DNA of 49,014 bases from Parabacteroides faecalis (GTDB lineage Bacteria; Bacteroidota; Bacteroidia; Bacteroidales; Tannerellaceae), in contig NZ_JAKZMM010000033.1 in NCBI RefSeq assembly GCF_022809355.1, forward strand, positions 1 to 49,014. Direction: 5' to 3'. Within the stretch, counting starts at the first letter, position 1; each line of letters begins with the position of its first letter. This document shows positions 1 to 9,556 of this stretch, one piece after another. The notes below the pieces were generated by a model, which saw nothing but the letters and a program-made list of their open reading frames with translations, was not told where the DNA came from and did no database searches. The position numbers and the translations under genes are program-made.

Positions 1-2
1 AA

Positions 3-92
3 ATGGCAGGATGGAATTCTGATTTCCTCGTAGAACTACTTGATGCAGACTGGAATCCTCCTTGTAATAAAATTGATTCCAATAAAAAATGA
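3..92 (+). CDS. possible 3' end of a gene cut by the window edge
   Basis: The frame starting at base 3 is open from the left edge to a TGA at 90-92, giving about 29 residues (for example the stretch ELLDADWNPPC). No family is recognised. It may be the tail of an upstream gene or a chance open frame; the sequence to the left of the window would decide. Confidence 0.22.
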   Translation: MAGWNSDFLVELLDADWNPPCNKIDSNKK

Positions 93-124
93 TTGTAATG
101 CGTCAGCCCTGTTTGTCGTATCCT

Positions 125-212
125 CCTATATTTTTGACAAATGTGCTAAAGCTTTTCCATATATATAGTAAAGCTTTTTGACAAATATGGTAAAGCTTTT
201 CGACAGAAGCCA
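125..212. repeat. 22-base-period tandem array, four units
   Basis: Units begin at 125, 147, 169 and 191. Three start with TAAAGCTTTT and two share TTTTTGACAAAT. The period is exactly 22 bases and there are no spacers. The array lies in the non-coding stretch before the asparaginase gene and is one of several intergenic arrays with this period in the window. Apart from this and a promoter element, nothing else is seen in 93-370. Confidence 0.7.
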
Positions 213-327
213 AACAATCCAAACCTAACGAGAAAAACACGACTTTCCAACGGGGAAAAGATCAGAATGAAAGAGCAACATCATAAAATAATGAATTAAA
301 AAGGCCTATATGTTTCAAAATGATAGT

Positions 328-335
328 TATCTTTG
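328..335 (+). promoter_or_regulatory. Bacteroidetes -7 element before the asparaginase gene
   Basis: TATCTTTG matches the Bacteroidetes -7 consensus TAnnTTTG and lies 35 bases before the chosen start codon. No clear -33 TTTG is seen at the usual distance. Confidence 0.35.
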
Positions 336-370
336 CAGCATTAAACAGTTAAGTGCAGTTTCTTATTGAC

Positions 371-1417
371 ATGAAAGAGAAAAATAAACCAGCATCCATC
401 CTTTTAATATACACAGGCGGAACTATCGGAATGATACAAAACCAGGAAACAGGCTTACTTGAGCCATTCGATTTCCAGCATTTATCCCGATTTATTCCTG
501 ATCTGAATGCTTTGGATTGTTCCATCACAACCATTCAATTCGAAAACCCACTTGATTCTTCAGAGATCGGACCGGAAGTATGGATCAAAACAGCACAAAT
601 CATAGCCGAAAACTATGCTTCGTTTGATGGTTTTGTCGTCTTACACGGGACAGATACGATGGCGTTTACTGCTTCTGCCCTAAGTTTCATGCTAGAGAAC
701 TTGAGCAAACCGGTTATTCTGACCGGTTCACAACTACCATTAGGTATGCTTCGTACGGATGGAAAGGAAAATCTGATTACAGCCATTGAGATTGCTGCGG
801 CTCACGATGGTGATTCACCGGTAATTCAGGAGGTTTGTATTTTCTTTGAAAACGACTTGATGCGAGGAAACCGGACCAGCAAGACAAGCGCCGACAACTT
901 CAACGCTTTCCATTCCTATAATTACCCGGTACTGGCTCATGCAGGCATCAGTATTCATTATAATCTGCCTCACATTTACCGGTCTAAACTGAAAAAGCCT
1001 TTGAAACCACATTATACGTTCGACAACAACATTGCCATACTCAAGCTATTCCCGGGAATGTCGCCATTGGTTGTCGAAAACCTGTTGAAGACTCCGCAAT
1101 TAAAAGGCGTCGTCATGGAAACTTTTGGTAGCGGTAACGCTCCTTCATCCGAATGGTTTCTGAAACTTATCCGGGAAGCAACCGACAAAGGCATCGTGAT
1201 TGTCAATATCACCCAATGTCATACCGGAAGTGTAGAAATGGGACGTTATAAAACCGGTCATCACTTATTGGAAAATGGAGTAATCAGTGGTTACGACAGT
1301 ACAACCGAAAGTGCTGTTACCAAACTGATGTTCTTATTTGGTTCCGGATTAAGTTCGGAAGAAGTAAAAGAATACATGCAATGTTCGTTGATTGGGGAAA
1401 TCACGGTTGAAGATTAA
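371..1417 (+). CDS. ansA: type I L-asparaginase
   Basis: Hydrolyses L-asparagine to aspartate and ammonia, probably in the cytoplasm since no signal peptide is seen. The protein is 348 residues, the usual size for the type I family. The first catalytic motif TGGTIG is at residues 15-20 and the second, HGTDTMAF, is near residue 92. A start at 353 would add MQFLID; the start at 371 (MKEKNK) is preferred because it places the TGGTIG motif at the usual distance from the N-terminus. It is a single gene, ending at a shared hairpin that faces rnc. Confidence 0.9.
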   Translation: MKEKNKPASILLIYTGGTIGMIQNQETGLLEPFDFQHLSRFIPDLNALDCSITTIQFENPLDSSEIGPEVWIKTAQIIAENYASFDGFVVLHGTDTMAFTASALSFMLENLSKPVILTGSQLPLGMLRTDGKENLITAIEIAAAHDGDSPVIQEVCIFFENDLMRGNRTSKTSADNFNAFHSYNYPVLAHAGISIHYNLPHIYRSKLKKPLKPHYTFDNNIAILKLFPGMSPLVVENLLKTPQLKGVVMETFGSGNAPSSEWFLKLIREATDKGIVIVNITQCHTGSVEMGRYKTGHHLLENGVISGYDSTTESAVTKLMFLFGSGLSSEEVKEYMQCSLIGEITVED

Positions 1418-1440
1418 GAGCGAGAGAAACAAACATAAAA

Positions 1441-1490
1441 ATGGCATACAGAATAAACTACCATTCCGGTATCTGTATGCCATTCCTTTA
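1441..1490. terminator. bidirectional terminator between ansA and rnc
   Basis: ATGGCATACAGA (1441-1452) pairs perfectly with TCTGTATGCCAT (1472-1483), giving a 12-base-pair stem with a 19-base loop. The right side is moderately T-rich. It lies between the convergent ends of ansA and rnc. Confidence 0.65.
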
Positions 1491-1501
1491 TTGTCAATTA
1501 T

Positions 1502-2428
1502 TCAAGAAGCACTTTCTGTCATTGCTTCCTTTTGTTCAGTTGAAATCTCAACTTTATCTGTTTCAGGCACGGTATTATTCACTTCGGTATTTTCCTCGGC
1601 TTTCTGCTCATTTTCCTCACGTGCCTTTTTATCTTCCCGAACCTTCTTCTTCAAACTTATAATATATTGTTGAAAACTCCGGTCCGTACGTATTTTCTTC
1701 ATAGCCATCTGAGCTGCATTTTGCTGCGACTCCTTCTTAGAATATCCAATCCCGATTCCAATATGTTCGCCGGTTTCGAGCAGAACTGCCGCCGTTTGGA
1801 ATACCGGATTGCATTGTTCATCCTGGAAAGATTCAATAATCTCGAATGATACCGGCAACCGATTCTTCTGTCCCCATTCAATAAGGTTCGACTTGAAGTT
1901 GACTTCCGTTTCCGATATTTTATCAATATCAATATGTTTCTTGATCAATACATCCCGGATAAAACGATAACACGCATCAAATCCTTGATCCAGATAAATC
2001 GCACCAATCAAAGCCTCCAATGCATTTCCCAACATATTGCTGTTGTGTGACTCATGTAAAGTAGAGGTATTAACCGAATATCTCAACAGAGGTTCAATTC
2101 CCAAACTCAAACCAATCCGGTTCATTGAGTCGCGGGAAACAATCTTAGAGCGTGTATTCGTCAGAAATCCTTCTCTTTTATTCTCGAAATGCTTATAAAC
2201 AATATCGGCCACTACGGCACTCAGTATCGCATCACCCAAGAATTCAAGACGTTCGTTATTCAACCATTTTCCATCATCATCTTCTATCGACTGCGACTTA
2301 TGCAGAAAAGCCTGCTTATACAAATCCGGATTATTCGGATAAAAGCCAACAAGCTTATAAATAGACGAATAAGGCTCCTTGCCTTTACGCGTAAGGAGCC
2401 TTATTTTCTTGTATAGTTGTGATAACAC
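1502..2428 (-). CDS. rnc: ribonuclease III
   Basis: Cleaves double-stranded RNA during rRNA maturation and mRNA turnover. The catalytic domain carries the signature NERLEFLGDAIL near residues 58-69, with a second acidic cluster around ALIGAIYLD. A double-stranded RNA-binding domain follows at about 170-245 (ending in QNAAQMAMKKI). The last 55 or so residues are a charged, low-complexity tail rich in E and K, so at 308 residues the protein is longer than the roughly 225 of E. coli. The start codon is GTG, one base after the fabF stop codon, which suggests translational coupling in the acpP-fabF-rnc operon. Confidence 0.93.
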   Translation of the reverse strand: MLSQLYKKIRLLTRKGKEPYSSIYKLVGFYPNNPDLYKQAFLHKSQSIEDDDGKWLNNERLEFLGDAILSAVVADIVYKHFENKREGFLTNTRSKIVSRDSMNRIGLSLGIEPLLRYSVNTSTLHESHNSNMLGNALEALIGAIYLDQGFDACYRFIRDVLIKKHIDIDKISETEVNFKSNLIEWGQKNRLPVSFEIIESFQDEQCNPVFQTAAVLLETGEHIGIGIGYSKKESQQNAAQMAMKKIRTDRSFQQYIISLKKKVREDKKAREENEQKAEENTEVNNTVPETDKVEISTEQKEAMTESAS

Positions 2429-2429
2429 G

Positions 2430-3695
2430 TTACTTTACAAATTTTTTAACGATGACACTGGCATTATGACCACCAAAACCGAATGTATTTGATAAAGCAG
2501 CATTTACCGTACGCTTCTGAGCTTTATTAAATGTAAAGTTCAAATTGTAATCAATTTCCGGATCATTATCACCTTCAACATGGTTAATTGTCGGAGGAAC
2601 GATATCTTCCTGTACAGCTTTGATACTTACAATCGCTTCTAAAGCACCAGCAGCACCCAGCAAGTGTCCTGTCATTGATTTAGTTGAACTAATATTCAAT
2701 TTATAGGCGTGTTCACCAAATACTTTCTGGATAGCTTTCACCTCTGAAATGTCTCCTACAGGAGTAGAAGTTCCGTGAACATTGATATAATCGATGTCTT
2801 CCGGTTTCATTTCAGCATCTTCCAATGCATTCTTCATTACCAAAATAGCGCCTAAACCTTCCGGATGAGAAGCTGTTAAATGATAAGCATCGGCAGACAT
2901 TCCAGCACCCACAACTTCAGCATAAATCTTTGCTCCACGAGCTAAAGCATGTTCCATTTCTTCCAATACCAGACAAGCAGCACCTTCACCCATAACAAAA
3001 CCATCACGGCTTCCGCTAAACGGACGTGAAGCAGTTTCGGGAGAATCATTGCGTGTTGACAAGGCATTCATTGAATTGAAACCACCAACACCCGGAGCAG
3101 CAATAGCAGCTTCAGCACCACCCGTTACAATTGCATTCGCTTTTCCTAAACGGATATAATTGAATGCATCTGCAATGGCATTTGTTGAAGATGCACAAGC
3201 TGATACAGTTGCGAAATTAGGACCACGGAATCCGTAAATCATAGAAATATGACCTGCTGCAATATCAGCAATCATTTTCGGGATAAAGAACGGATTGAAC
3301 TTCGGGCCTATTGTATCTTTGGTTTTTGCATAACCCAGCACTTCATCTTCAAATGTCTGGATACCACCGATACCGGCAGCAAAGATAACACCAATACGAT
3401 CTTTATCTTCGCTCTCCAAATCCATTGCTGCGTCTTCAATTGCTTGCTTGGCAGCACCAATGGCTAACAAACTATAACGATCGCATTTACGTGCTTCTTT
3501 ACGATCTACATATAAAGAAGCATCGAAGTTTTTCACTTCGCATGCAAATTGCGTCTTAAATTTACTTGCATCAAAATGAGTAATAGGTCCTGCCCCACTC
3601 TTCCCATTGAGAAGACCCTCCCAAGTTTCTGTGAGGGTATTTCCAAGAGGAGTAATAGTTCCAAGACCTGTTACTACAACTCGTTTTAATTCCAT
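2430..3695 (-). CDS. fabF: 3-oxoacyl-[acyl-carrier-protein] synthase II
   Basis: Condenses malonyl-ACP with acyl-ACP in fatty acid elongation. The 421-residue protein has the thiolase-fold Cys-His-His triad: Cys in VSACASSTNA, His in NVHGTSTPVGD and His in SMTGHLLGAAGALEA. The C-terminal NTFGFGGHN signature is present. It lies directly downstream of acpP, 24 bases away, and just upstream of rnc. The acpP-fabF-rnc order is typical of Bacteroidetes. Confidence 0.96.
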   Translation of the reverse strand: MELKRVVVTGLGTITPLGNTLTETWEGLLNGKSGAGPITHFDASKFKTQFACEVKNFDASLYVDRKEARKCDRYSLLAIGAAKQAIEDAAMDLESEDKDRIGVIFAAGIGGIQTFEDEVLGYAKTKDTIGPKFNPFFIPKMIADIAAGHISMIYGFRGPNFATVSACASSTNAIADAFNYIRLGKANAIVTGGAEAAIAAPGVGGFNSMNALSTRNDSPETASRPFSGSRDGFVMGEGAACLVLEEMEHALARGAKIYAEVVGAGMSADAYHLTASHPEGLGAILVMKNALEDAEMKPEDIDYINVHGTSTPVGDISEVKAIQKVFGEHAYKLNISSTKSMTGHLLGAAGALEAIVSIKAVQEDIVPPTINHVEGDNDPEIDYNLNFTFNKAQKRTVNAALSNTFGFGGHNASVIVKKFVK

Positions 3696-3719
3696 ACCTT
3701 TTTATATAAAAAGGGTTGA

Positions 3720-3956
3720 TTACTTCGCGTTAGCTTCGATATAAGCGATAGCGTCACCTACAGTTGTAATCTTTTCTGCTTGATCATCAGGAATAGAGAT
3801 ACCGAATTCTTTTTCAAATTCCATAATCAATTCTACTGTATCAAGAGAGTCTGCTCCTAAATCGTTAGTAAAGCTTGCTTCGTTTGTAACTTCTGATTCT
3901 TCTACACTCAGTTTATCAACGATGATATTCTTTACTTTTTCAGCTATTTCAGACAT
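3720..3956 (-). CDS. acpP: acyl carrier protein
   Basis: Carries growing fatty acyl chains on a phosphopantetheine arm. The protein has 78 residues, and the attachment serine is S37 in [12 protein letters not shown]. The sequence is acidic, as expected. The frame is open 28 codons further upstream, but MSEIAEKV at 3956 is the conserved ACP N-terminus. It is the first gene of the operon with fabF and rnc, divergent from purN across about 150 bases. Confidence 0.96.
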   Translation of the reverse strand: MSEIAEKVKNIIVDKLSVEESEVTNEASFTNDLGADSLDTVELIMEFEKEFGISIPDDQAEKITTVGDAIAYIEANAK

Positions 3957-4109
3957 AACTTTTGAATTTAGATTAATAATTACAATATTACTTTTTATTT
4001 TTGCACTGCAAAGAAACGAATTTTTTGTGTTACAATACAAATTTAATGACCGAAAAATGAGATAAATTGCACATTTTTTATTTTCTTGTGCACTAAAACT
4101 GAGATAATC

Positions 4110-4682
4110 ATGAAGAATATAGCCATTTTTGCCTCCGGAACAGGTACAAACGCGGAAAACATCGCCGAATATTTTTCTAAGAATGAAAAGATTAATGTGG
4201 CACTAATCGTGTCTAACAGATTGAAAGCGGGTGTACACGAACGGGCCGCCCGTCTGCACATTCCTTCCATTACGTTATCAAAAGCTGATTTTGAGGCAGG
4301 CGATCCGGTTCTCAACGTATTGCAGGAATATCATATTGACTTCATCGTTTTAGCCGGCTTCATGAGTAAGATTTCTGATCCGCTCATTCAGGCTTTCCCG
4401 GAAAAGATTGTCAACATTCATCCTTCGTTATTACCTAAATACGGAGGAAAAGGCATGTATGGTATCCATGTACACGAGGCTGTCGTTGCGGCCAGAGAAA
4501 AAGAATCAGGCATTACGATACATTATATTAATGAGCATTACGATGAAGGAGCTATCATCTTCCAAACTTCCTGTAAGCTATTGCCGACAGACACAGCTGA
4601 AGATGTAGCGACCAAAGTTCACACCTTGGAATATACTCATTATCCTCGGATAATCGAGCAATTGCTTACTCAAGAGGCTTAA
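4110..4682 (+). CDS. purN: phosphoribosylglycinamide formyltransferase
   Basis: Transfers a formyl group from 10-formyl-tetrahydrofolate to GAR, the third step of purine synthesis. The protein has 190 residues. The N-terminal phosphate-binding segment [13 protein letters not shown] and the active-site segment [17 protein letters not shown] (catalytic His after NI) are both present, as is the DEGAIIFQ motif. The start at 4110 (MKNIAIFAS) is preferred over 4086 because it places the beta strand at the N-terminus. The 3' end overlaps the convergent thioesterase gene by 17 bases. Confidence 0.94.
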   Translation: MKNIAIFASGTGTNAENIAEYFSKNEKINVALIVSNRLKAGVHERAARLHIPSITLSKADFEAGDPVLNVLQEYHIDFIVLAGFMSKISDPLIQAFPEKIVNIHPSLLPKYGGKGMYGIHVHEAVVAAREKESGITIHYINEHYDEGAIIFQTSCKLLPTDTAEDVATKVHTLEYTHYPRIIEQLLTQEA

Positions 4683-5073
4683 AAGGCAATTCGGTATCTT
4701 TCCGATAGCCTGTTCCGTTGAAAGTAGCAATCAGTTCGCCGGCTTCGTTGGTAATACGTACTTCACAGTTGGCAAGACGCTTATGACTGAATGCTTCATG
4801 GGCTTCGGCATACAGAAAACCTTTGCTTTCTGATTTGAAGAAGTTAATACTGGATGTAATGGAAAAGGTCAGGCGAGCATGACTATTCGTTGCTGCTGCA
4901 AAAGCCAAATCGGCCAAGGTAAAAATAGCTCCACCCTGACACACGCCACCACCGTTCAAGTGTTCGGGTTTGATTTCCATGCGGGCTTTTGCATAACCAT
5001 TACCCGTTTCCAGTAATTCAACACCGGCTAAGAGGGCAAATTTATCCCCTTGTAAAAACTCTTGTATAGTCAT
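4666..5073 (-). CDS. hotdog-fold thioesterase, PaaI-like
   Basis: A 135-residue single-domain hotdog protein. The segment LNGGGVCQGGAIFTLADLAFAAATNSH is the substrate-binding helix region of the PaaI/YdiI group of acyl-CoA thioesterases. The substrate cannot be told from sequence. It converges on purN with a 17-base overlap of coding ends and lies upstream of cysS in the same direction. Confidence 0.8.
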   Translation of the reverse strand: MTIQEFLQGDKFALLAGVELLETGNGYAKARMEIKPEHLNGGGVCQGGAIFTLADLAFAAATNSHARLTFSITSSINFFKSESKGFLYAEAHEAFSHKRLANCEVRITNEAGELIATFNGTGYRKDTELPFKPLE

Positions 5074-5107
5074 AGGAAGTTAACGAGTTAACCAATTAAT
5101 AAGATGA

Positions 5108-5141
5108 CGAGTTGACAACGTTTGAAATCTTTGTCAACTCG
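5108..5141. repeat. GAGTTGAC inverted repeat
   Basis: CGAGTTGACAA (5108-5118) pairs with TTGTCAACTCG (5131-5141), an 11-base-pair stem with a 12-base loop. The upstream bases (5078-5096) hold further degenerate GTTAAC copies. The same motif recurs at 26431-26475, 29067-29118 and 32633-32688. On the minus strand it lies after cysS and may help end its transcript, but there is no clean U-tract. Confidence 0.5.
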
Positions 5142-5154
5142 CCCTCTAAAATTC

Positions 5155-6636
5155 TTATTTATTCAATTTCCATTCGGCACCTTCTTTGGTATCCTTAATT
5201 TCAAAGCCCATCGCTGTCAATTCATTCCGGATCTTATCCGAAGTAGCCCAGTCTTTATTGGCTTTAGCCTGCTGGCGGATCGACAACAGTAAATCTACCG
5301 CTTTACTGAATGCTTCCACACTGCCGTTATCAGCTCCGCTCCGTGCTTCGTCTTTCAATCCCAGCAGATCAAATACAAACAACTGGAATACTTCCTGCAA
5401 ATCCTTCAGATCGGCTTCCGAGATCGTATCCTTTCCATCCTTAATCGAATTGATGGCACGGGTAGCATCAAACAAATGAGAGATGACAATCGGAGTATTC
5501 AGGTCATCATTCATCGCGTCATAACATTTCTGCTTCAAATCCTTCAAATCGACTGTCGATGTAGCTGCCGGTTTCAACTTCAGCAAACTTGCATAAGCAT
5601 CAAGCAGACGTGCCAACCCTTTTTCAGAAGCTTGCAAAGCATCGTTACTGAAATCGACTGTACTCCGATAATGAGCCTGCAGAATAAAGAAACGGATTGT
5701 CATCGGAGAATAAGCCTGTACCAGCATTGTATGATTACCGTTAAAGAACTCATCCAACGTAATGAAGTTACCCAATGACTTACCCATCTTCTGACCATTA
5801 ATGGTAATCATATTATTGTGCATCCAATAATGTACCATATCATGTCCTTGAGAAGCGACTGCCTGAGCAATTTCACATTCATGATGCGGGAATATCAAGT
5901 CCATACCGCCACCGTGAATATCGAAGTTTTCACCCAGATATTTCTTTCCCATGGCCGTACATTCGCAATGCCATCCGGGGAAACCATCACTCCACGGAGA
6001 AGGCCAACGCATGATATGTTCCGGCTGTGCACATTTCCAAAGAGCAAAGTCTATCGGATTGTGTTTCTCTTCCTGTCCGTCAAGAGCACGCGTTGTATTG
6101 AGCATATCCTCAATATTCCGTCCCGACAAGATTCCGTACCGATGATCTTTATTATACTTCTCAACATCGAAGTATACCGAACCCTGGCTTTCATAAGCAT
6201 ATCCGTTATCCAGGATTTTCTTTACCAAATCAATTTGTTCGATAATATGACCGGAAGCATGCGGTTCAATACTGGGAGGCAATACGTTCAGTGCGTCCAT
6301 TGCCTTATGATACCGGTTCAAATAATACTGAACCACTTCCATCGGCTCCAACTGTTCCAGGCGTGCTTTCTTAGCGATCTTGTCTTCTCCACTGTCGGCA
6401 TCATGCTCCAAGTGACCAACATCCGTAATATTACGTACATAACGCACTTTATATCCCAGATGTTTCAAATACCGAAACAAGACATCAAACGTAATCGCCG
6501 GACGCGCATGTCCGAGATGCGCATCTCCATAAACCGTTGGTCCGCAAACATACATGCCGACAAAAGGTTCGTGCAACGGAACAAATTGTTCCTTTCTACG
6601 GGTCAACGTGTTGTAAATATGCAAAGGATGTTCCAT
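5155..6636 (-). CDS. cysS: cysteinyl-tRNA synthetase
   Basis: Class I aminoacyl-tRNA synthetase charging tRNA-Cys. The 493-residue protein has the first zinc-ligand Cys in YVCGPTVYG, a HIGH-type motif (HLGH, near residues 41-44), further zinc ligands in WHCECTAM and HHECEIAQ, and the KMSKS-type loop KMGKSLGN. Length and domain order match the family. Confidence 0.97.
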   Translation of the reverse strand: MEHPLHIYNTLTRRKEQFVPLHEPFVGMYVCGPTVYGDAHLGHARPAITFDVLFRYLKHLGYKVRYVRNITDVGHLEHDADSGEDKIAKKARLEQLEPMEVVQYYLNRYHKAMDALNVLPPSIEPHASGHIIEQIDLVKKILDNGYAYESQGSVYFDVEKYNKDHRYGILSGRNIEDMLNTTRALDGQEEKHNPIDFALWKCAQPEHIMRWPSPWSDGFPGWHCECTAMGKKYLGENFDIHGGGMDLIFPHHECEIAQAVASQGHDMVHYWMHNNMITINGQKMGKSLGNFITLDEFFNGNHTMLVQAYSPMTIRFFILQAHYRSTVDFSNDALQASEKGLARLLDAYASLLKLKPAATSTVDLKDLKQKCYDAMNDDLNTPIVISHLFDATRAINSIKDGKDTISEADLKDLQEVFQLFVFDLLGLKDEARSGADNGSVEAFSKAVDLLLSIRQQAKANKDWATSDKIRNELTAMGFEIKDTKEGAEWKLNK

Positions 6637-6656
6637 AATTCAATCATTTAATATCG

Positions 6657-6664
6657 CAAAGGTA
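6657..6664 (-). promoter_or_regulatory. -7 element of the cysS promoter
   Basis: On the minus strand the sequence reads TACCTTTG followed by C, a perfect TAnnTTTG element 20 bases before the cysS start codon. No clear -33 TTTG is seen. Confidence 0.45.
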
Positions 6665-6870
6665 ATATTTATCATTTCATTCCCGCCAGAAAGATAGGAA
6701 TTTCTTTGCTTTTAATTCAACAGTAATGATTTCATCACATTCAATTTATCTTCAAAGGAATCACGCTTTATCCTCTTTACCCAACAGCCTAAACCCACAA
6801 TCAGCTCTTGCAAAAGCATTGAGAACTATTACAAATCCGTTATAAATTCCTATTTTCATGCCAACAAATT

Positions 6871-6980
6871 AATTGCATCACTAATATGAATCAATTAATT
6901 CACATAGGTAATGTAATCAATTCATTATGGTGATTCAATTACATCACATGGGTGAATTAATTAAAATATAGTAGGGAAAA
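6871..6980. repeat. 22-base-period degenerate palindromic array
   Basis: Units begin at 6871, 6893, 6915, 6937 and, weakly, 6959. Each starts AATT or AATC, and the middle ones contain TCACAT or TCATTAT followed by GGTGA. The best unit pair reads ATCACATGGGTGAATT. Arms of the AATTnnnTCAC / GTGAATT type make units partly palindromic. The array fills part of the 428-base gap 6637-7064 between cysS and the YgjP-like gene. Apart from the cysS -7 element nothing else is seen there. Confidence 0.55.
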
Positions 6981-7064
6981 GAGGAATTGTTCTTTGTAAA
7001 TACAAGAATAAAAGTAGGCTATTCTGGAGTTAAGAAGGAATTTATTAACAGATGGCCTCAATCC

Positions 7065-7766
7065 TTATTTCAACATATGATATGATTTCAGTTCTGTTCG
7101 CAAGGCTTTTGCCTTCCCGTCTGTCAGTCGGTCCAACAAATTCCAGAAGTGTTCGTTATGACTCATTTCCTTCAGATGACAGAGTTCATGCAAGAGAACA
7201 TAGTCAATCAGATGCCAGGGAAGAAGCATTAAGTAGAGAGAAAGGTTGATATGCTTGCTTGATGTACATGAGCCCCAATGCGTCTGACTGCTATTGATTT
7301 TTACTTGTTTATAAACAAAGCCGTATTTCTGAGCCCAAGCCGATAAACGTCCGGGCAGGTATCGCTTGGCTTCATGGCGGAATGCACTGGCCAGCATTTG
7401 TTTGAGGAGTTGTTGGACTTCGTCGTCAGCGAAGTTGGTGACCTGAGGACAGGAGATTTGCAAGACACCATCCTTGAGGGCCATGTAGAAATTATCCCTT
7501 TCGGTACGGACAATTCGTACCCGAAAAGTAGCCGTCTGCCAATCGGTCTGTTCATTCAATAAAGGTCTGGCCGGATGTTTCTTCAAAGCCGCCTTGATTT
7601 TCTCCCGGTTACCGAGGATAAAAGTCAGCATTTTCTCTTCGCTTCCCCGAACCGGCATGGTTGCAAATACCTGACCGTTGGTTATTTTGAGCGTATAATT
7701 ACGTGCCCGCTCGCTGTAACGTATAACGACCCGTCCTAATTCCTTATCATCAAAATACTTTTCCAT
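7065..7766 (-). CDS. YgjP/DUF45-type metal-dependent hydrolase
   Basis: A 233-residue protein of the M48-related, WLM/SprT-like group. The zinc motif is HELCH (in YVLLHELCHLKEMSHNEHFW; third ligand probably His in SHNEHF), near residue 190. The upstream WGSCTSSKHINLSL motif is characteristic of the DUF45/YgjP family. The start at 7766 (MEKYFDDKELG) is preferred; the frame is open 30 codons further upstream but that stretch overlaps the promoter region of gpmI. The cellular role is unknown. It is divergent from gpmI. Confidence 0.82.
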   Translation of the reverse strand: MEKYFDDKELGRVVIRYSERARNYTLKITNGQVFATMPVRGSEEKMLTFILGNREKIKAALKKHPARPLLNEQTDWQTATFRVRIVRTERDNFYMALKDGVLQISCPQVTNFADDEVQQLLKQMLASAFRHEAKRYLPGRLSAWAQKYGFVYKQVKINSSQTHWGSCTSSKHINLSLYLMLLPWHLIDYVLLHELCHLKEMSHNEHFWNLLDRLTDGKAKALRTELKSYHMLK

Positions 7767-7820
7767 AATTCTTAGGCAAAAGTAATACTTTGAATCTAAC
7801 AATAATACATCCGAATTTGT

Positions 7821-7828
7821 TATCTTTG
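7821..7828 (+). promoter_or_regulatory. -7 element of the gpmI promoter
   Basis: TATCTTTG followed by CA is a strong Bacteroidetes -7 element. It implies a transcript starting near 7832 and a leader of about 145 bases before gpmI. The leader contains a long hairpin (7870-7930). Confidence 0.5.
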
Positions 7829-7869
7829 CAGGCGAATTGAAAATAAGGACAAACATATATAAGTAGATA

Positions 7870-7930
7870 AGTTTGTTAGTTTTCGGGCGACTAAGTTGGA
7901 TGCTTACAGTTACTTAGAAACGAACAAACT
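7870..7930 (+). promoter_or_regulatory. structured leader hairpin of gpmI
   Basis: AGTTTGTT (7870-7877) pairs with AACAAACT (7923-7930); GTTT (7879-7882) can pair with AAAC (7918-7921); CTAAGT (7891-7896) pairs with ACTTAG (7912-7917). Together these form one interrupted hairpin inside the 145-base leader. No known riboswitch is recognised. Confidence 0.35.
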
Positions 7931-7977
7931 AAAGAAACGAAATAACAGATTACTTATCATATATAAAAATTACAATT

Positions 7978-9495
7978 ATGGCTAAGAAAGCACTTTTAAT
8001 GATTCTTGACGGTTGGGGTTGTGGCGACCACAAAAAAGATGATGTCATTTTCAACACTCCAACACCGTATTGGGACTCTTTATTGGCAAACTATCCTCAC
8101 TCTCAGTTACAGGCCAGTGGTGAAAACGTAGGTCTTCCCGACGGCCAGATGGGTAACTCTGAAGTAGGTCACTTGAATATCGGAGCCGGTCGTATTGTTT
8201 ATCAGGACTTGGTAAAGATCAACCGTGCTTGTGCCGACAATAGCATTATGCAGAACAAAGAAGTGGTTTCAGCTTTCTCGTACGCCAAAGAAAACGGAAA
8301 GAATATCCACTTCATGGGTTTGACTTCCAATGGTGGTGTTCACTCTTCTTTCGATCATTTGTTCAAATTGTGTGATATTGCTCAGGAATACGGATTGAAC
8401 GGACGGACATTCATCCACTGTTTCATGGATGGTCGTGATACAGACCCGAAGAGCGGTAAAGGTTTCATCGAAGAACTGACTGCTCATTGCGAAAAAACAG
8501 CCGGTAAGATCGCATCTATCGTAGGTCGTTTCTATGCAATGGACCGCGACAAACGTTGGGAACGTGTGAAGGAAGCATACGACTTGCTGATCGAAGGTAA
8601 AGGCAAGCAAGCAGATGACATGGTAAAGGCTATGCAGGAATCGTATGACGAAGGCGTTACCGACGAGTTCATCAAACCGATCAACAACTCAACCGTAGAC
8701 GGAACCATCAAAGAAGGTGATGTAGTTATCTTCTTCAACTACCGTAACGACCGTGCTAAGGAATTGACAATCGTACTGACACAGCAGGATATGCCGGAAC
8801 AGGGCATGAAGACAATCCCGGGCTTGCAGTATTATTGCATGACTCCGTATGATGCTTCATTCAAAGGCGTACATATCTTGTTCGACAAGGAAAACGTACA
8901 GAACACACTGGGCGAATACCTGGCAAACAATGGCAAGACTCAGTTGCACATTGCCGAAACAGAAAAATATGCACACGTAACCTTCTTCTTCAACGGTGGT
9001 CGCGAAACTCCGTATGAAAACGAAGACCGTATTCTGGTTCCGTCTCCGAAAGTAGCAACTTACGACTTAAAACCGGAGATGAGCGCTTACGAAGTAAAAG
9101 ACAAACTGGTAGAAGCTATCGGTACACAGAAATACGACTTCATCGTTGTCAACTATGCTAACGGAGATATGGTTGGTCATACAGGTATTTACGAAGCGAT
9201 CGAAAAAGCAGTCGTTGCTATCGACAACTGCGTAAAAGATACTGTTGAAGCAGCCAAGGCAAACGGTTACGAAGTAATCATCATTGCCGATCATGGTAAC
9301 GCTGATCATGCCCTGAATGCAGACGGTACTCCGAATACAGCTCACTCACTGAATCCGGTTCCGTTTGTTTACGTAACAGAAAACAAAGCTGCCCAAGTAG
9401 AAAATGGAGTATTGGCAGACGTAGCTCCTTCTATCCTGCACATTTTAGGTATGGCACAGCCGGCTGAGATGACAGGAAAGGATCTGATTAAATAA
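7978..9495 (+). CDS. gpmI: 2,3-bisphosphoglycerate-independent phosphoglycerate mutase
   Basis: Interconverts 3- and 2-phosphoglycerate in glycolysis, using two Mn ions and a phosphoserine. The 505-residue protein begins with the metal-site motif LMILDGWG; the catalytic serine is in QMGNSEVGH (near residue 62). Later metal ligands lie in [12 protein letters not shown] and IIADHGNAD. The length matches the family. It is read alone from a promoter with a long leader and ends at a hairpin. Confidence 0.97.
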   Translation: MAKKALLMILDGWGCGDHKKDDVIFNTPTPYWDSLLANYPHSQLQASGENVGLPDGQMGNSEVGHLNIGAGRIVYQDLVKINRACADNSIMQNKEVVSAFSYAKENGKNIHFMGLTSNGGVHSSFDHLFKLCDIAQEYGLNGRTFIHCFMDGRDTDPKSGKGFIEELTAHCEKTAGKIASIVGRFYAMDRDKRWERVKEAYDLLIEGKGKQADDMVKAMQESYDEGVTDEFIKPINNSTVDGTIKEGDVVIFFNYRNDRAKELTIVLTQQDMPEQGMKTIPGLQYYCMTPYDASFKGVHILFDKENVQNTLGEYLANNGKTQLHIAETEKYAHVTFFFNGGRETPYENEDRILVPSPKVATYDLKPEMSAYEVKDKLVEAIGTQKYDFIVVNYANGDMVGHTGIYEAIEKAVVAIDNCVKDTVEAAKANGYEVIIIADHGNADHALNADGTPNTAHSLNPVPFVYVTENKAAQVENGVLADVAPSILHILGMAQPAEMTGKDLIK

Positions 9496-9511
9496 TCATT
9501 CATCAAAACCA

Positions 9512-9555
9512 TAAAGGGGCGTGCCGAATTCCCTTTGGCGCGCCTTTATTTTATC
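9512..9555 (+). terminator. terminator after gpmI
   Basis: AAAGGGGCGTGCC and GGCGCGCCTTT form an imperfect GC-rich stem around a CCCTTT-containing loop, followed by ATTTTA. The hairpin runs right up to the start codon of the next gene at 9557. Confidence 0.5.
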
Positions 9556-9556
9556 T

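Noticed and set aside
5818-6651. 277-residue open frame on the plus strand
   Set aside because: Antisense to cysS throughout; no recognisable motif.
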